Positions 1 to 10,821 of a DNA stretch of 39,597 nucleotides are shown in pieces; positions within the stretch are counted from its first letter, which is position 1, and every line of letters begins with the position of its first letter. The translations under genes and the position numbers were made by a program. Source of the DNA: Zygnema cylindricum (lineage: Eukaryota > Streptophyta > Zygnematophyceae > Zygnematales > Zygnemataceae); assembly GCA_037447655.1 (NCBI GenBank), contig JBBHKE010002683.1, positions 436,001 through 475,597 of the forward strand, written 5' to 3'. The notes under the pieces are model-generated. The model worked only from the letters and a program-made list of their open reading frames with translations, did not search any database and was not told the DNA's origin.

Positions 1-608
1 GACCACTTGATCAACAGTTGGTTGGACGCCAACATCCATTGCTGTCTAAGCACCTAAAACACTACTGTACGGGGCATCTATTTGCATATCTGAAACATAA
101 TAGTTTGTTGCTTAGGGGATTAGAAGTAGTGTTCCACTAAGTATATTTTTGTCTAGTAGTCAAATACGGTTTGGACGTACTCACAGTACAAATAGCGTAT
201 TGATTCGATACCTTGTCGTAGTGTAGTACAGTACTGTTGTTCTAGATGTAGACATTTGATTCGTTAGTTTTCAGTAGATACTCTCGGTGAGTATAAAGTT
301 AAGACTTAGCCAAAATTGTAACTATCCAATATCAAGATCTTACTCTCTAAGGGACAATTTTTGGGAAACTTCCAAGTGTTACATCTTATGGTTTACTGGT
401 TCAATTAGGCATCAATTTTGGGAATTGACAAAATGTATGTGATATTGTAATAGTTAGGATTTTGGTGTAATTTGAACACCTCAAGTGATTTCTGTGTGTT
501 ATCAAAGTTGGCTATTTGATAACATTTTCGGTACCTTTTGCTAAAGTCTATGTCTACATCTACTACCACTGGTGGTCTTCCACCTGCAACTTTGGTTGTA
601 GAACAACA
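1..608 (+). repeat. 5' LTR of B1 (partial)
   Basis: It aligns along its whole length with 3252-3860, the matching part of the 3' LTR, and ends GAACAACA just before the primer-binding site. The last 59 bp code for the first residues of Gag, starting at ATG 550. Five GTAC tetramers lie within about 80 bp in the matching part of the 3' LTR (about 3429-3487); several are also seen here around 177-233. Confidence 0.88.
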
Positions 609-619
609 GGTTATGGGCC
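609..619 (+). other. Primer-binding site of B1 (half-tRNA type)
   Basis: GGTTATGGGCC directly follows the LTR end CA. It is complementary to the anticodon arm of initiator tRNA-Met, not to the tRNA 3' end. The same placement and sequence are known from Drosophila copia. Confidence 0.8.
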
Positions 620-2850
620 TTTTTTCTAAAATTCTTGTCTTCAATGGCCATAAGTATGAGTACTGGGCAGCTATGGTTGAATCATCTTTTGAAACTGTAG
701 ACTTGTTAGGAGTTTTGGATGGATCGCTTGCTGAAACAGTTCCGAGGTGGGCGAAGAAAAACTCCCTCGTCAGAAACAACTTGATTCTTTGCATTTTAGA
801 AAGTCTATCTATGTCTCGGCTGAAGATGAAAAAGGTGAGCGAGATTTGGACTTCGCTGAAAACTTCCCATGAAAAGGCAAACGTCCAACAGAAGCTCTTG
901 GTGGCTGGCCGGATCTGGGACTACAAATACTCGGGGGATCTATGGCCGAGTATTGCGATAAATTTCAGGAACTCATTAATGCACACTCTTCGGCTGGTGA
1001 AACTTTTCCAGAGTTTCAGCAATCTGCTTTGCTTATTAGAGGCCTCCTAGTCATATGGAGGGAGTGTCTACTGTTTTAAAAGGGCATAATAAGTCTAGCT
1101 GGACTTTTAGTTAGCTTACAATCTTATATTAGAAGAGGAGTCTACAAGTAAGGTTCTTCATGGTGAAAAGAAAGTAGAAGCTTTCAATCTAGATTTTGAG
1201 AGGAGAAATCAATTTAATCAAAACAAAAACCAGTTTAACCTAAATCATAACAAGTTTAATCGGGGTAGTCAGAAGCAAAATGGGCTCTCTTTTAATGCTT
1301 GTTTTTATTGCTCTGAAAATGGACATGGTTAAAGGTACTGTCCAAAGCTCAAAAAGGCAAATGAAACTTGGTTATACAGGTCTAGATGGCAACAAAGATA
1401 GTTTCATCAAGGCTTTTTTGGCAATCCCTCACGAGGAAATGTACTTTTTTCAACTTTTACAAATAATGCAGATTCCTTTGTGAGCTTCAATGGTGAAGAG
1501 GATGCGGAGTTATTTACTATGGCGGCAACAATGGAGGGTCCCAAAGATGGCAGATGGATCATGCACACCGAGGCATCGGCCCACATTTGTTGGGACAAGG
1601 CAATTTTTACAAATTTAAAGCAAACTCATCAAATATATCTACTATGCCTGTGGCATTAGTGTCCAGTCTTCAGCACAAGGTGATGTATCTCTAATGGTAG
1701 ATGTGGGGGGAAGGTCTGCAGAAAGGACCCTCCACAATGTTTTACATATTCCAGGTTTTAAAAAGAATATATTTTCTACTTGTTTGGCAAAGAGTAAGGG
1801 TTTTGAGGTCACCTTTAAAGGGGGGAGACAAGTTGTTAGTAAGCTAGGAAAATAGCACTAAGACGAACTAGAGATGTCAGTAAGGTGTAAAAGTGGGACA
1901 TGGTTGAATATAAATAAAAAGATGTTTTGTACTCCAGTGTGTCATTTGACAATGAATTATGGCACAAGAGGTTAGGACATGTTAATCATGAAAAGATGGT
2001 GAATGCTAGGAAAGTAAAAGGTGTTTCTCTCACATCCAGTCTGTGAAAACATTTGATTGCTGCTCATTAGGCAAGATTCATAAATTGTTATTTCCACTGG
2101 AAATCGACAACAGATCCACAAAAGTCCTCCAGCTCATTCATTCGGATGTCCTAGGCCCATCCCAAGTAACATCGGTTGGAGGAGTTCAGTATATAGTCAC
2201 ATTCATTGATGATTTCTCTAAGTACACGAAAGTTTATTTTATGAAAAAAAAGTGAAGTATTCACTCACTTGAAGCACTACAAGGTATGGGCGGAGAAACG
2301 ACACAGAGTTCCGATCTTGGCGTTCAGATCGGATAATGGAGGTGAATACACCTCTAACAAATTTCAGAAATTTCTTCTTGATGAGGGTATAACTCACAAT
2401 GTGAAAGTTCCATATACTCTTGAGTTGAATGGAGTTTCACAAAGACTAAACAGGATAGTCACAGAAACAGGAGCAGCAAATTACAGAAGGTCACGGCTCA
2501 GTCCACGATGGAGTCGAAATATATGGCAGCCAGTTCTACCCTCAAGGAACTCCTATGGGTTAAGGCCACTTTGCAGGAACTTCAGTAAATGCAAACTGGT
2601 CCTCAGGTTATCTGGTGTGACAACAAGGCAGCAATTGCCATTGCCTCTAACCCGAGTCATCATTTTATACGCAAACATATGGATGTTAGACTACACTTTG
2701 TGAGAGAAAATGTGCTTGCAAGAGTGATAAAAATGAGTTATTTACCAGATGAAAAGATGGTGGCTGATATACTGACTAAAGCACTTCCAGCTCCTAAGTT
2801 GAAGTATTACAAAGAGTCTATTGGGTTGAGTGAGTTAGTGAGTCTAAAGA

Positions 2851-2860
2851 TTTAGGGGAG
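2851..2860 (+). other. Polypurine tract of B1
   Basis: TTTAGGGGAG lies directly before the 3' LTR start TGTTGAAATAAG. The AGGGGAG core also precedes the 3' LTRs of A2, A4, B2 and D2. Confidence 0.75.
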
Positions 2861-3860
2861 TGTTGAAATAAGAAATCTTAATACTTAGTAAACAGAGCTG
2901 TGAGGAGAGACCAAATACTTATAATATTTTTGGTCCAGGTGAGTTGTTATACTTACCTCATTTAGTGTGATAGTAGCAGTAGTACTTTTGAGTGTATTGT
3001 ACCTTTGCAGTGACACGAGTCAGAAAATAAACATCATACGGGTTTTACAGAAAGGCGCGGACACACTTTACCACGCGTCACACATCGAACGAATACTGTT
3101 GAAGAATCGGACGGACGGAGACTCAACCGATTGTCCGCGAGAATGGTGGTACAACATTTAATAGCAATTGCAGATGTGAATCGATTGAACGGACAAGATT
3201 CACGTGGGACCACAAAAATGACTCATCACTTTGTAGGACTTCAAGTGACATAGACCACTTGATCAACAATCGGCACGATGTTAGCATCCACTGCTGACTA
3301 AGCACCTAAAACATTATTGTACGCGAAATCTATTTGCATATCTGACACACAATAGTTTGTTTCTTGGCGGATTAGAATGTAGTGTTCCACTAAGTATAAT
3401 CTGTCTAGTAGTCAAATAGGGTTTTGGCGTACTCACAGTACAAATAACGTACTGATTCAGTACCTTGTCGTAGTGTAATACAGTACTGTTGTTCTAGGTG
3501 TACACATCTGATTAGTTATTTTTTAGTAGATACTCTCTTTGAGTATAAAGTTAGGACTTAGCCAAAATTGTAACTATCCAGTATTGAGAGCTAACTCTCT
3601 AAGGGACAGTTTTTGGGAAACTTCCAAGTATTTCATCTTATGGTTTATGGATTCAATTAGGCTGCAATTTTGGGAATTGACAGAGTGTATGTCATATTGT
3701 ATTAGTGTGGATTTTGGTGATATTTGAACACCTCAAGTGATTTCTGTGTTACATAAAAGTTGGTTGTTTGATAGGATTTCTGGTAGCTTTTGTTGAAGTC
3801 TATGTCTACATCTACTACAACTGATGGTCCTCCACTTGCCACTGTGGTTGTAGATTAACA
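2861..3860 (+). repeat. 3' LTR of B1 (1000 bp)
   Basis: It starts TGTTGAAATAAG after the purine tract and ends GATTAACA. The final ~60 bp still carry the Gag N-terminal codons, with ATG at about 3801, here unused because no gag follows. It shares its R-U5 part with the LTRs of B2 and B3 but has an unrelated U3 without their CAGCTG and GAGCTACCACT arrays. Confidence 0.88.
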
Positions 3861-5024
3861 AGACATGTGCATTTAGATACGTTAAAAGATATGAAAAAAT
3901 TGGGAGTAGTGGAAGGGATTCAGTTTGGAGAAAGTGAGAATCCGAGTGACTGTAGTCGGTGTCCTCAAGGTAAGGCACACATGTTACCCTTCCCAAAAAC
4001 AACCACTTATAAAGGAGAAAAAATTATAGATTTCGTACACACAGATAACTAGGGACCGACAAATGTGCCGACACATGGAGGGAAAAGGTTTATGATGACC
4101 ATCACTAATGATTGGTCTTAGTATTCAAGAGTGTATTTTTTGAAAAATAAATCAGAAGCTCCAAAGTACTTAAAGGAATATATGGCATGGAGTGAGAAAC
4201 TCCATGAAACCTTAATCAAGAGAGTGAGGAGTGATAATGGGGGAGAGTATACCTCAAATCTATTTGAGGATTTTTTCAGAGAAGATGGGGTATAGCATCA
4301 AAAGACAGTTCTAGAAAATCCCAAACAAAATAGTGTAGCCGAGAGGTTGAACATGACACTAAGTGATAGTGCCAGAAGTATATTGTCGAATAAAAAGATA
4401 GGAAAAACATTATGGGCTGAGGCAATAAATTGCGCCAACTATCTCAAGAATAAAGTTCTTACTTCTGCATTTTAAGGACAAACACCCTATGAGAGATGGA
4501 CTGGACGAAAATCAGATGTATCACACTTAAAGGTTTTCGGTAGTCAAGTGTTCAGTCTAGATACAAATCGGTCAAACTGGAAGTTCGATCCTAAAGGAAA
4601 ACATGGATACCTGCTTAGATATGATGAGGATGTAAAAGGGTATAAAGTTTATGAACTTAGAAAAGAAGATATAATTTCTAGTTAATCACCTAGTAGTTAT
4701 GGATGAAGGGAAATGAGTAGATCCCTTTAAGTATACAAAGTCAGTCAAAATCAGAATTGAGTCAAAAAATTCTGATGACTTTCAGCTCCCTAACTATCCA
4801 TGTTTCTGAGAAGATGATAATCTTGCTGGTACCTATCAGACTGGGAAGGAACCCGTAGTGGAATCTTAAGGAAAAACCGGCGTGGTGGAGATTGACCAGA
4901 ACCAATAGAGAGGGGAGAAGCTTAATTCGTTAGAAAGAATCCACGAGAGCCATCTATTAAAGCGATAAATTTTGACAGAGGAAGGAGAAGCAACAAAAGG
5001 CTGGAAGAAAAACAAGATAATAAC
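3861..5024 (+). pseudogene. A1 pol fragment: integrase and linker
   Basis: This is part of the oldest family A copia element in the window, with its 5' part lying left of B1 and out of view. The frame gives the integrase zinc region (HVHLDTLKDMKKLGVVEG, then CSRCPQGKAH with both cysteines kept). The catalytic core follows, with SDNGGEYTSN near 4232 and AERLN near 4340, then the NCANYLKNKVLT and TPYERWTGRK region. Several in-frame stops are visible (near 4050, 4119, 4291 and 4474). From about 4680 the sequence decays, but a linker motif SRNKRLEEKQ near 4985 still matches other A copies. It stops at the B2 insertion and resumes at 10822. Confidence 0.85.
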
Positions 5025-5387
5025 TGTTGTTCTACAAACACCGGTGCAGGTGGAGGAGCAGCAGTAGTAGTAGAGGTAGACATGATACACTCTCAGAAGC
5101 TATCAAGAATCCTACCAAACAGCTGTTCTTAATTCATCACCAATTCTTATACAAGCATCCAAACCTCACAAAACTCTACCAGAATATAGAGTAGCATAAA
5201 CAATGACAACTCCCAAAGTTTCAGCACAATTGACCCAACAACACTCAAGATAAAATACTCAGAAGTTTCCCAAAAATTGTCGGCTGTTTTACTACTTGGA
5301 AGTCTGGATACATAATATGTTCTGAGTCCTAAGTCTTATACTTGTGTTGAACTCGCAACACCAGTGTACTTGAGAGGTACGTCAAAC

Positions 5388-5490
5388 CACCAAGCTACCA
5401 CTAATCTGTCAAGGTATCACTGAGCTATCACTAAGCTACCACTGAGTTGTCACTGAGCTACCCACTAAGTTACCACTGAGTTACCCAGTA
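5388..5490. repeat. 11-bp tandem array in the B2 3' LTR
   Basis: About nine imperfect copies of a unit like GAGCTACCACT, with AAG/GAG, TATCACT and CCCACT variants. Matching arrays lie at about 10430-10530, 23665-23750 and 26645-26770 in the other LTRs of this subfamily, with different copy numbers. Confidence 0.8.
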
Positions 5491-5620
5491 AGTTGACTAG
5501 AATCGTATCTATCGCAGTTGCTCTATCCTGTACAGAATCACATTAAGAATATTAGACGCTGGGTTGTCCGTACGGACCATATCAAATATAATCGTGGTTG
5601 CGTTGTCTTGTCTGTGTTGC

Positions 5621-5792
5621 AGCTTCGCTGCTGCGCTGCTCTGCTGCTGTGCTGCTGCGCAGCTCTGCTGTTGCGCTGCTTTGTCTGTATAGAACATGCA
5701 CTGCTCTGTCTGTATAGCAGCTGCACTGCTCTTTCTGTATAGCATCTGCGCTGCACTCTCTGTATAGCTGTTGCGGTGCTGCGCTGCTCTGA
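5621..5792. repeat. CTG-rich array with CAGCTG boxes in the B2 3' LTR
   Basis: Imperfect repeats of GCTGCTCTG and TGTATAGCAGCTGC units. The counterparts at about 10660-10795, 23845-23975 and 26895-27090 differ in length. Confidence 0.78.
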
Positions 5793-5818
5793 GACTTAAA
5801 GCTTTCCAAAAGACAACA

Positions 5819-5835
5819 CTCCCCTAAAGCTTTAG
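5819..5835 (-). other. Polypurine tract of B2
   Basis: On the minus strand CTAAAGCTTTAGGGGAG lies directly before the 3' LTR start. It shares the AGGGGAG core with the other elements here. Confidence 0.75.
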
Positions 5836-5977
5836 ACTTAGTATACTAGGCAGCTGGGGTGATAAACTAGCGCAGCATCGCAGCATAGCAATATATCAAT
5901 TAGTAAGTCACCAAGTCCCATTACATCACAATGGTGGACTTATCGCAGAGTGGCAGTATAGCACTGCAGCAATTCAA

Positions 5978-8900
5978 TTATTCACTTAATCCCACTGCGT
6001 CCCTATAATACTTCAGCTTTGGAGCCGGAAGAGCTTTAGTGAGCATATCAGCAATCAATTTTGCATGTGGCAAATAACATAATTTAATCACTCTAGAGAA
6101 CACTTTTTCTCTTACTAAGTGTAATCTTACAACTAGTGCTTGCTTTTGAAGTGATGACTCGGGTTAGAAGCAATGGTAATTGTAGCCTGGTTATCACACC
6201 AGATCACCTGTGGACCTACTTGCATGTATCCTAGTTCTTGTAACATGGATTTTACCCATAAGAGTTTTTTGAGGGCCGAGCTTGCTGCCATATATTTTGT
6301 CTCCATTGTTGACTGTGCAGTAATCTTTTGAATTTTGCTGCTCTAACAGCAAGTAGAGTTCCCAATTTGTAGAATGAATCCCGTGGTGGATTTTCGGCTT
6401 GCCATGTCGCCATAGCTTGCATCACTCTATGTTTGCAGCTTGACTTCTCCTTCGCCTAGAGTGAGTTTGATGTCTTTAGTTCTTGCCAAATATCTTAAGA
6501 CCCTCCTTGCTGCATCAAGATCAGATTTTCTAGACTCCAGCTCAGTACCTCGACTGTTGCAACAATGTCAGGACGGGTACAGTTCATGAAATATATTAAG
6601 CTTCCCACTATATGTCTATAAGGTATTATTGTCATAGGATCATTCTCCCTTGACTCTAAATACTCGCTAACAATGACACCTGGTTTTGTCTCTTCTCCCT
6701 CTAACTTCTGCCAAAACTCCATTAGAGTTAAACATCCTTTTGCCCCCCGCATTCAGTACTCATCTAACATGTTTCCAATAGCCTTTTTTTGAGTCAATTT
6801 TATTATTTTCTTATTTCTGTCCCTCTCTACCTGGACACCCAAAATATATTTTGCCTCACCGAGGTTTTTCATCTCGAACCGTGAGTTTAGAGCAGTTTTG
6901 ATTTTGTTTATTTTAGCCATTGATTTGCTAATTAATAGCAAATCATCTACATAAACTGCTATATTCACTATTTCATTTTCACCCTTTAGAACGTAGACAG
7001 AGTGATCAAAACTTATCCTTTGAAATCCTAGGCTAGTCAAGAATTCATCAAGCTTTAGATTCCACTGTCTGGGGGCCTGTTTTAGGCCGTACAAAGATTT
7101 TAGCAACTTGCATACTAAGTGCTCTTTTCCTGGTTCCACATACTTTTCAGGCTGCTTCATGTAAATGGTCTTTTCTAGTTCTCCGTGCAAAAAGGCCGTC
7201 TTTACATCCATCTGATGTATTTCCATATCTTCTATAGCAGCTAGAGACAGCAAAATCCTAACTGTTGGAAATCTTACAACCGGAGAAAATGTTTCTTCAA
7301 AATCGATTATTTCCTTTTGATTATACCCCTTTGCCACAAGTCTGGCCTTTTAACATTCAATGTTGTTATCGGGATTTAACTTCACCTTGAATACCCATTT
7401 GCTGCTGATCGCTTTTCAAACTGGAGGAAGGTCTAAAAGCTCCCATGTTTGAGCCTTCATGATGGACTTCATTTCGTCGTTTGTTGCCTCGATCCAATGA
7501 TTCCGTTCAGGTGATGAGAAGGCCTCTTGTTGGTCAAAAGCTCCCTTGAGGCTGCCGAGTAGGCAAAGTGAGAGCTTGCTTGCAGGCGGCTGCTTGATCT
7601 TCTTCCCCCCGGAAATTCTGTGGCTGAGATCGTCGGATGCCGCGCATTGCACTGATTGCGCTGGTTGCAATCTGTGTGTACCGACTGCTGTTGGTCCGGT
7701 TAGACCTGAAGTTGTTGAGGAACTTGGAGAGAGTCTTACTCCGGAGTCACCACCGGAGGTTGTGGAAACTGCGGGACAATTTCCTGCATGCAATCTAAAA
7801 TGACATATTCCTGTACCTTTTGTTGCTTTTGCTGCTCTGTCATTTGAAATAAATCTATGGAGTGTAGTTCATCTTTAACAATGATGTTCCCTGCTACAAC
7901 TATTTTCTGCCTCTCAAACACAAAGACTCTATAACCTTTTCAATGATCATCATATCCTAAAAGAATACTCGGTAATCCCTTCGGTTCCATTTTCCATCTA
8001 TTTGTAGACGTATCCAATATAAAGCATTGACTACCAAAGACCTTGAAATGGTTAACATCTGGTTTGCTACCTGTCCAGATCTCGTAAGGAGTAGTTTATA
8101 TCGATCTTGATCCTATCCTATTCTTAATATAAACTGCACAATTTAGAGCCTCAGCCCAGAATTTCGGATCCTCATTTTTATCTGCGAGCATCGACCTAGA
8201 GCTCTCCGTGAGATTTCTATTAAGTTTTTCGGACACCCCATTTTGTTCTTGTGAATATGGAAGAGTCAATAGATGACTAATGCCTTCCTCGAGTAAAAAG
8301 GTTTCAAATTCTTTCGATGTATATTCACCACCATTGTCCAATCTGAGTTGCAAAATAGGTAAATTATGAAGTTTTTAACACGTGCTTTCTAGTGTTTGAA
8401 GTGACCAAACACTTCACTCTTCTCCTTCATGAAGTAAACTTTTGTAAACATGGAGAAATCATCTGTGAAGGTGACCATATATTTCATCCCCCCGGCAGAT
8501 AGAACTTTCGCTGGACCAAAGACATCTGAATGAATTTGTTGCAACAGTTTCGTTGACCGATGCTCAGACTCTTTAGGAAATGGCAATCTGTGGATTTTGC
8601 CTAAAGCGCAACCATCACAAGTTTTGACCGGCTCATCTGTGATTGATACACCCTCTATTTTTCCAGCAAGTACCATTTTCCTCAAACTATCATAGTTTAC
8701 ATGGCCTAATCTTTTATGCCACAACTCATCTAAGTGCAAAACACCGGAGTACAGAACATCATTCTCCTTGGTATTAGCCATATCCATGCGATACATCTTG
8801 CTACTATCTCTAGTACTTGTAACCGCAACCTTGCCATTTTTGCTAACAACTTGTCGACAATTTTTCAAATTAACCTCAAAGCCTTTACTCTCTACGAATG

Positions 8901-10120
8901 ACGTAGAAAACAGATTTTTCTTAAAGTTATGCACAAATAAGACATTGTGAAGAGTCCTTTCAATTGCTGTTCCTTCTACATCAACTAGCAAGGACACATC
9001 ACCCATAGCACGAGTTTGGACCCTCATTCCACAAGTATAATAAATATTTTTCTCCGCCGTTGCTTTCAGATTTTTGAAGATGGCCTTGTTCTAACACATG
9101 TCGGCTGACGCTCCTATATCCATTATCCATCAGGGTCCTTCGCGCCCTCCATTTCTACCGCCATAACGAATAGATCCGTGTCGTCCTCCTCAAAAAATGG
9201 CAGAGTCTCGTCCTGGAGTGATGAAAAAGCTGAAAACAGTGCATTTCTACGAGGTGTAGGCCTCGTGAAGCTTTTGTAAAACTGACTTTGTTGCCATTCC
9301 GGCCTGTATAAACCTGTATCGTTAGCTTGTTTAAGTTTAGGACAGAATTTGTATCCATGACCTCTCTCACTACAATAAAAACATGCATTGTTGGATTGTC
9401 TATTTCCACCCTGATTAAACTGTCTAAACTGGTTAAACTGATAACGTTGCTGATTAAATTGACCTTTTCTCCCAAAGTCTGAATTAAAAGCCTCTACTTG
9501 CTCAAAATTGAGAATATTAGATGTAGCTTCCTCCTCTAGTAGAATATTGATGGCTAACTGTAAAGTCCAGCTAGCTTTATCTTTCTGCTTCAGCATGTCA
9601 AATGCCTTTTTCATACTACGAGGGAGACTCCTCATGAGCAATGCTGCCTGTTGAAAAGGAGGAAACACCCCACCAGCACAAGCATGTGCATCTAGAAGGA
9701 TACGAAATTTGTTAGAATATCCAGCCATTGTACCGCCAGTGTACTTATAGTCCCAAATTTTTCCAGCAATAGAAGCTCTTCTTAGACATTAACCTTTTCA
9801 TAATCACTTTTAAGGGATTTCCAGATATCAATTGTTTTTTTCATTTTTATCCGAGACATAGCTAAGTCCTCAGATATATAGAATTTCATAATAGAACGAG
9901 CTTGCGTATTTTTCTTAGACCATGACGGATCAGATTCATCCAGCGAACCATCCAATATATCCAAAAGATTGACATTCTCAAAATGTGTCTCCACCATATC
10001 CGCCCAGCAAACATAATTATCCCCGGAAAAGATAGGAATTCTTGATGACAGGCCCATAACCTGTTGTTCTACAACCACCGGTGCAGGTGGAGGAGCAGCA
10101 GTAGTAGTAGAGGTCGACAT
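5978..10120 (-). pseudogene. B2 gag-pol pseudogene, all copia domains present
   Basis: Start is ATG 10120, inside the 5' LTR, giving MSTSTTTAAPPPAPVVVEQQ. Gag breaks at 9784, where CAA has become TAA and one base is lost next to it, then resumes with a CCHC knuckle CFYCSERGHGYKFC near 9340-9390. The protease site reads MDIGASADMC near 9100, with Ile where Ser or Thr is normal, after a small deletion. Integrase runs about 8760-7800 (HKRLGHVNYDSL, CDGCALGK, DNGGEYTS, VSEKLNRN), with a frameshift near 8380 and stops at 8096 and about 7940. Reverse transcriptase (7500-6500) has the VAKGYNQ, LYGLKQAPRQW and AVYVDDLLL motifs. RNase H reaches MLTKALPAPKLKYY and ends at stop 5978. The order PR-IN-RT-RH is diagnostic of copia. 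Inactive. Confidence 0.9.
10051..10061 (-). other. Primer-binding site of B2 (half-tRNA type)
   Basis: On the minus strand GGTTATGGGCC directly follows the 5' LTR end AACAACA. It pairs with the initiator tRNA-Met anticodon arm. The gag frame reads through it as VMG. Confidence 0.8.
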
Positions 10121-10816
10121 GATACACTTTTAGAAGCTATCAAGAATCTCACCAAACAGCTATTTTCTCAAGTGCTCACCAATTCTTATACAAGCATCCA
10201 TACCTCACAAAACTCTATCAGAATATAGAGTAGCATACACACTAACAACTCCCAAAGTTTAAGCACAATTGACCTGACAACACTCAAGATATAATACGCA
10301 GAAGTTTCCCAAAAATTGTTTGCAGTTTTACTACTTGGAAGTCTGGATACATAATATGTTTTGAGTCCTATGTCTTATACTTGTGTTGAATTGGCAACAC
10401 CAGTGTACTTGAGAGGTACGTCAAACCACCAAGCTACCACTAATCTGTCAAGCTACCACTGAGCTTTCACTAAGCTACCATTGAGCTATCACTGAGCTAC
10501 CCACTAAGTTACCACTGAGTTACCCAGTAAGTTGACTAGAAACGTATCTATCGCAGTTGCTCTATCCAGTACACAATCACATTAAGAATATTAGACGTTG
10601 CGTTGTCCGTACGGACCATATCAAATATAATCGTGGTTGCGTTGTCGTGTCTGTGTTGCAGCTTCGGTGCTGCGCTACTCTGTTGCTGCGCAGCTCTGCT
10701 GCTGCGCTGCTTTCTCTGTATAGTAGCTGCGATGCTCTGTCAATATAGCAGTTGCGCTGCTTTATCTGTATAGCTATTGCGCTGCTCTGAGAGTGAAAGC
10801 TTTCCAAAAGACAACA
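10062..10816 (-). repeat. 5' LTR of B2 (755 bp)
   Basis: It starts TGTTGTCTTTTGG at 10816 and ends AACAACA at 10062. It is flanked outside by ATAAC. The gag ATG lies at 10120-10118, so the last ~59 bp are coding. The CTG-rich array is shorter than in the 3' LTR. Confidence 0.9.
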
Positions 10817-10821
10817 ATAAC

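Larger units (their letters stand above)
550..2860 (+). pseudogene. B1 gag-pol pseudogene (Gag, protease remnant, partial integrase, RNase H tail)
   Basis: The reading frame starts at ATG 550 inside the LTR and gives MSTSTTTGGLPPATLVVEQQ, then continues across the primer site into a copia-type Gag. The frame is lost near 930. A CCHC knuckle (CFYC...H...C) near 1299-1347 carries a stop codon. A degraded protease active-site region lies near 1555-1600, where the normal D-S/T-G-A-S reads TEAS. The integrase zinc region and the start of its catalytic core (SDNGGEYTS) are at 2043-2460. Near 2470 the sequence jumps directly to the RNase H end (QSTMESKY, then WCDNKAAIAIA) and finishes around LTKALPAPKLKYY. 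The whole reverse transcriptase is missing. The element is dead and could move only in trans. Confidence 0.85.
1..3860 (+). mobile_element. Ty1/copia element B1, internally deleted, cut by window start
   Basis: This copia-type element has a 5' LTR whose first ~390 bp lie outside the window, a shortened gag-pol region, a purine tract and a complete 3' LTR. The window start lines up with position 3252 of the 3' LTR, so the missing length can be inferred. The internal region is only about 2.25 kb, against 4.24 kb in B2, because the end of integrase and all of reverse transcriptase are deleted. To the right, the sequence passes at 3861 straight into the integrase zinc-finger region of a different element (A1), so B1 was inserted into A1. 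The possible target duplication AGACA (3861-3865) cannot be checked because its left partner is outside the window. It could not make its own proteins. Confidence 0.88.
5025..5818 (-). repeat. 3' LTR of B2 (794 bp)
   Basis: On the minus strand it starts TGTTGTCTTTTGGAAAGC after the purine tract and ends GTAGAACAACA. It contains a CAG/CTG-rich tandem array (about 5621-5792) and an 11-bp GAGCTACCACT-like array (about 5388-5490). Both lie in the U3 half and are absent from the B1 LTR. Confidence 0.9.
5025..10816 (-). mobile_element. Ty1/copia element B2, complete, TSD ATAAC
   Basis: This is a structurally complete minus-strand element of 5792 bp. The 5' LTR is 10062-10816, the primer site 10061-10051, gag-pol 10120-5978, the purine tract 5835-5819 and the 3' LTR 5818-5025. 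Perfect 5-bp direct repeats ATAAC flank it at 5020-5024 and 10817-10821. A1 pol sequence continues on both sides: an integrase/RT linker on the left, reverse transcriptase on the right. The two LTRs are clearly similar but differ in length (794 and 755 bp), mainly through copy number in two internal tandem arrays. Frameshifts and stops in gag-pol make it inactive. Confidence 0.93.

Noticed and set aside
5518-5809. Small cysteine/leucine-rich or Gln/Ser/Ala-rich proteins from the CTG-rich array
   Set aside because: Open frames on both strands arise from the low-complexity repeat in the LTR; they are not conserved in length and carry no start context of their own.
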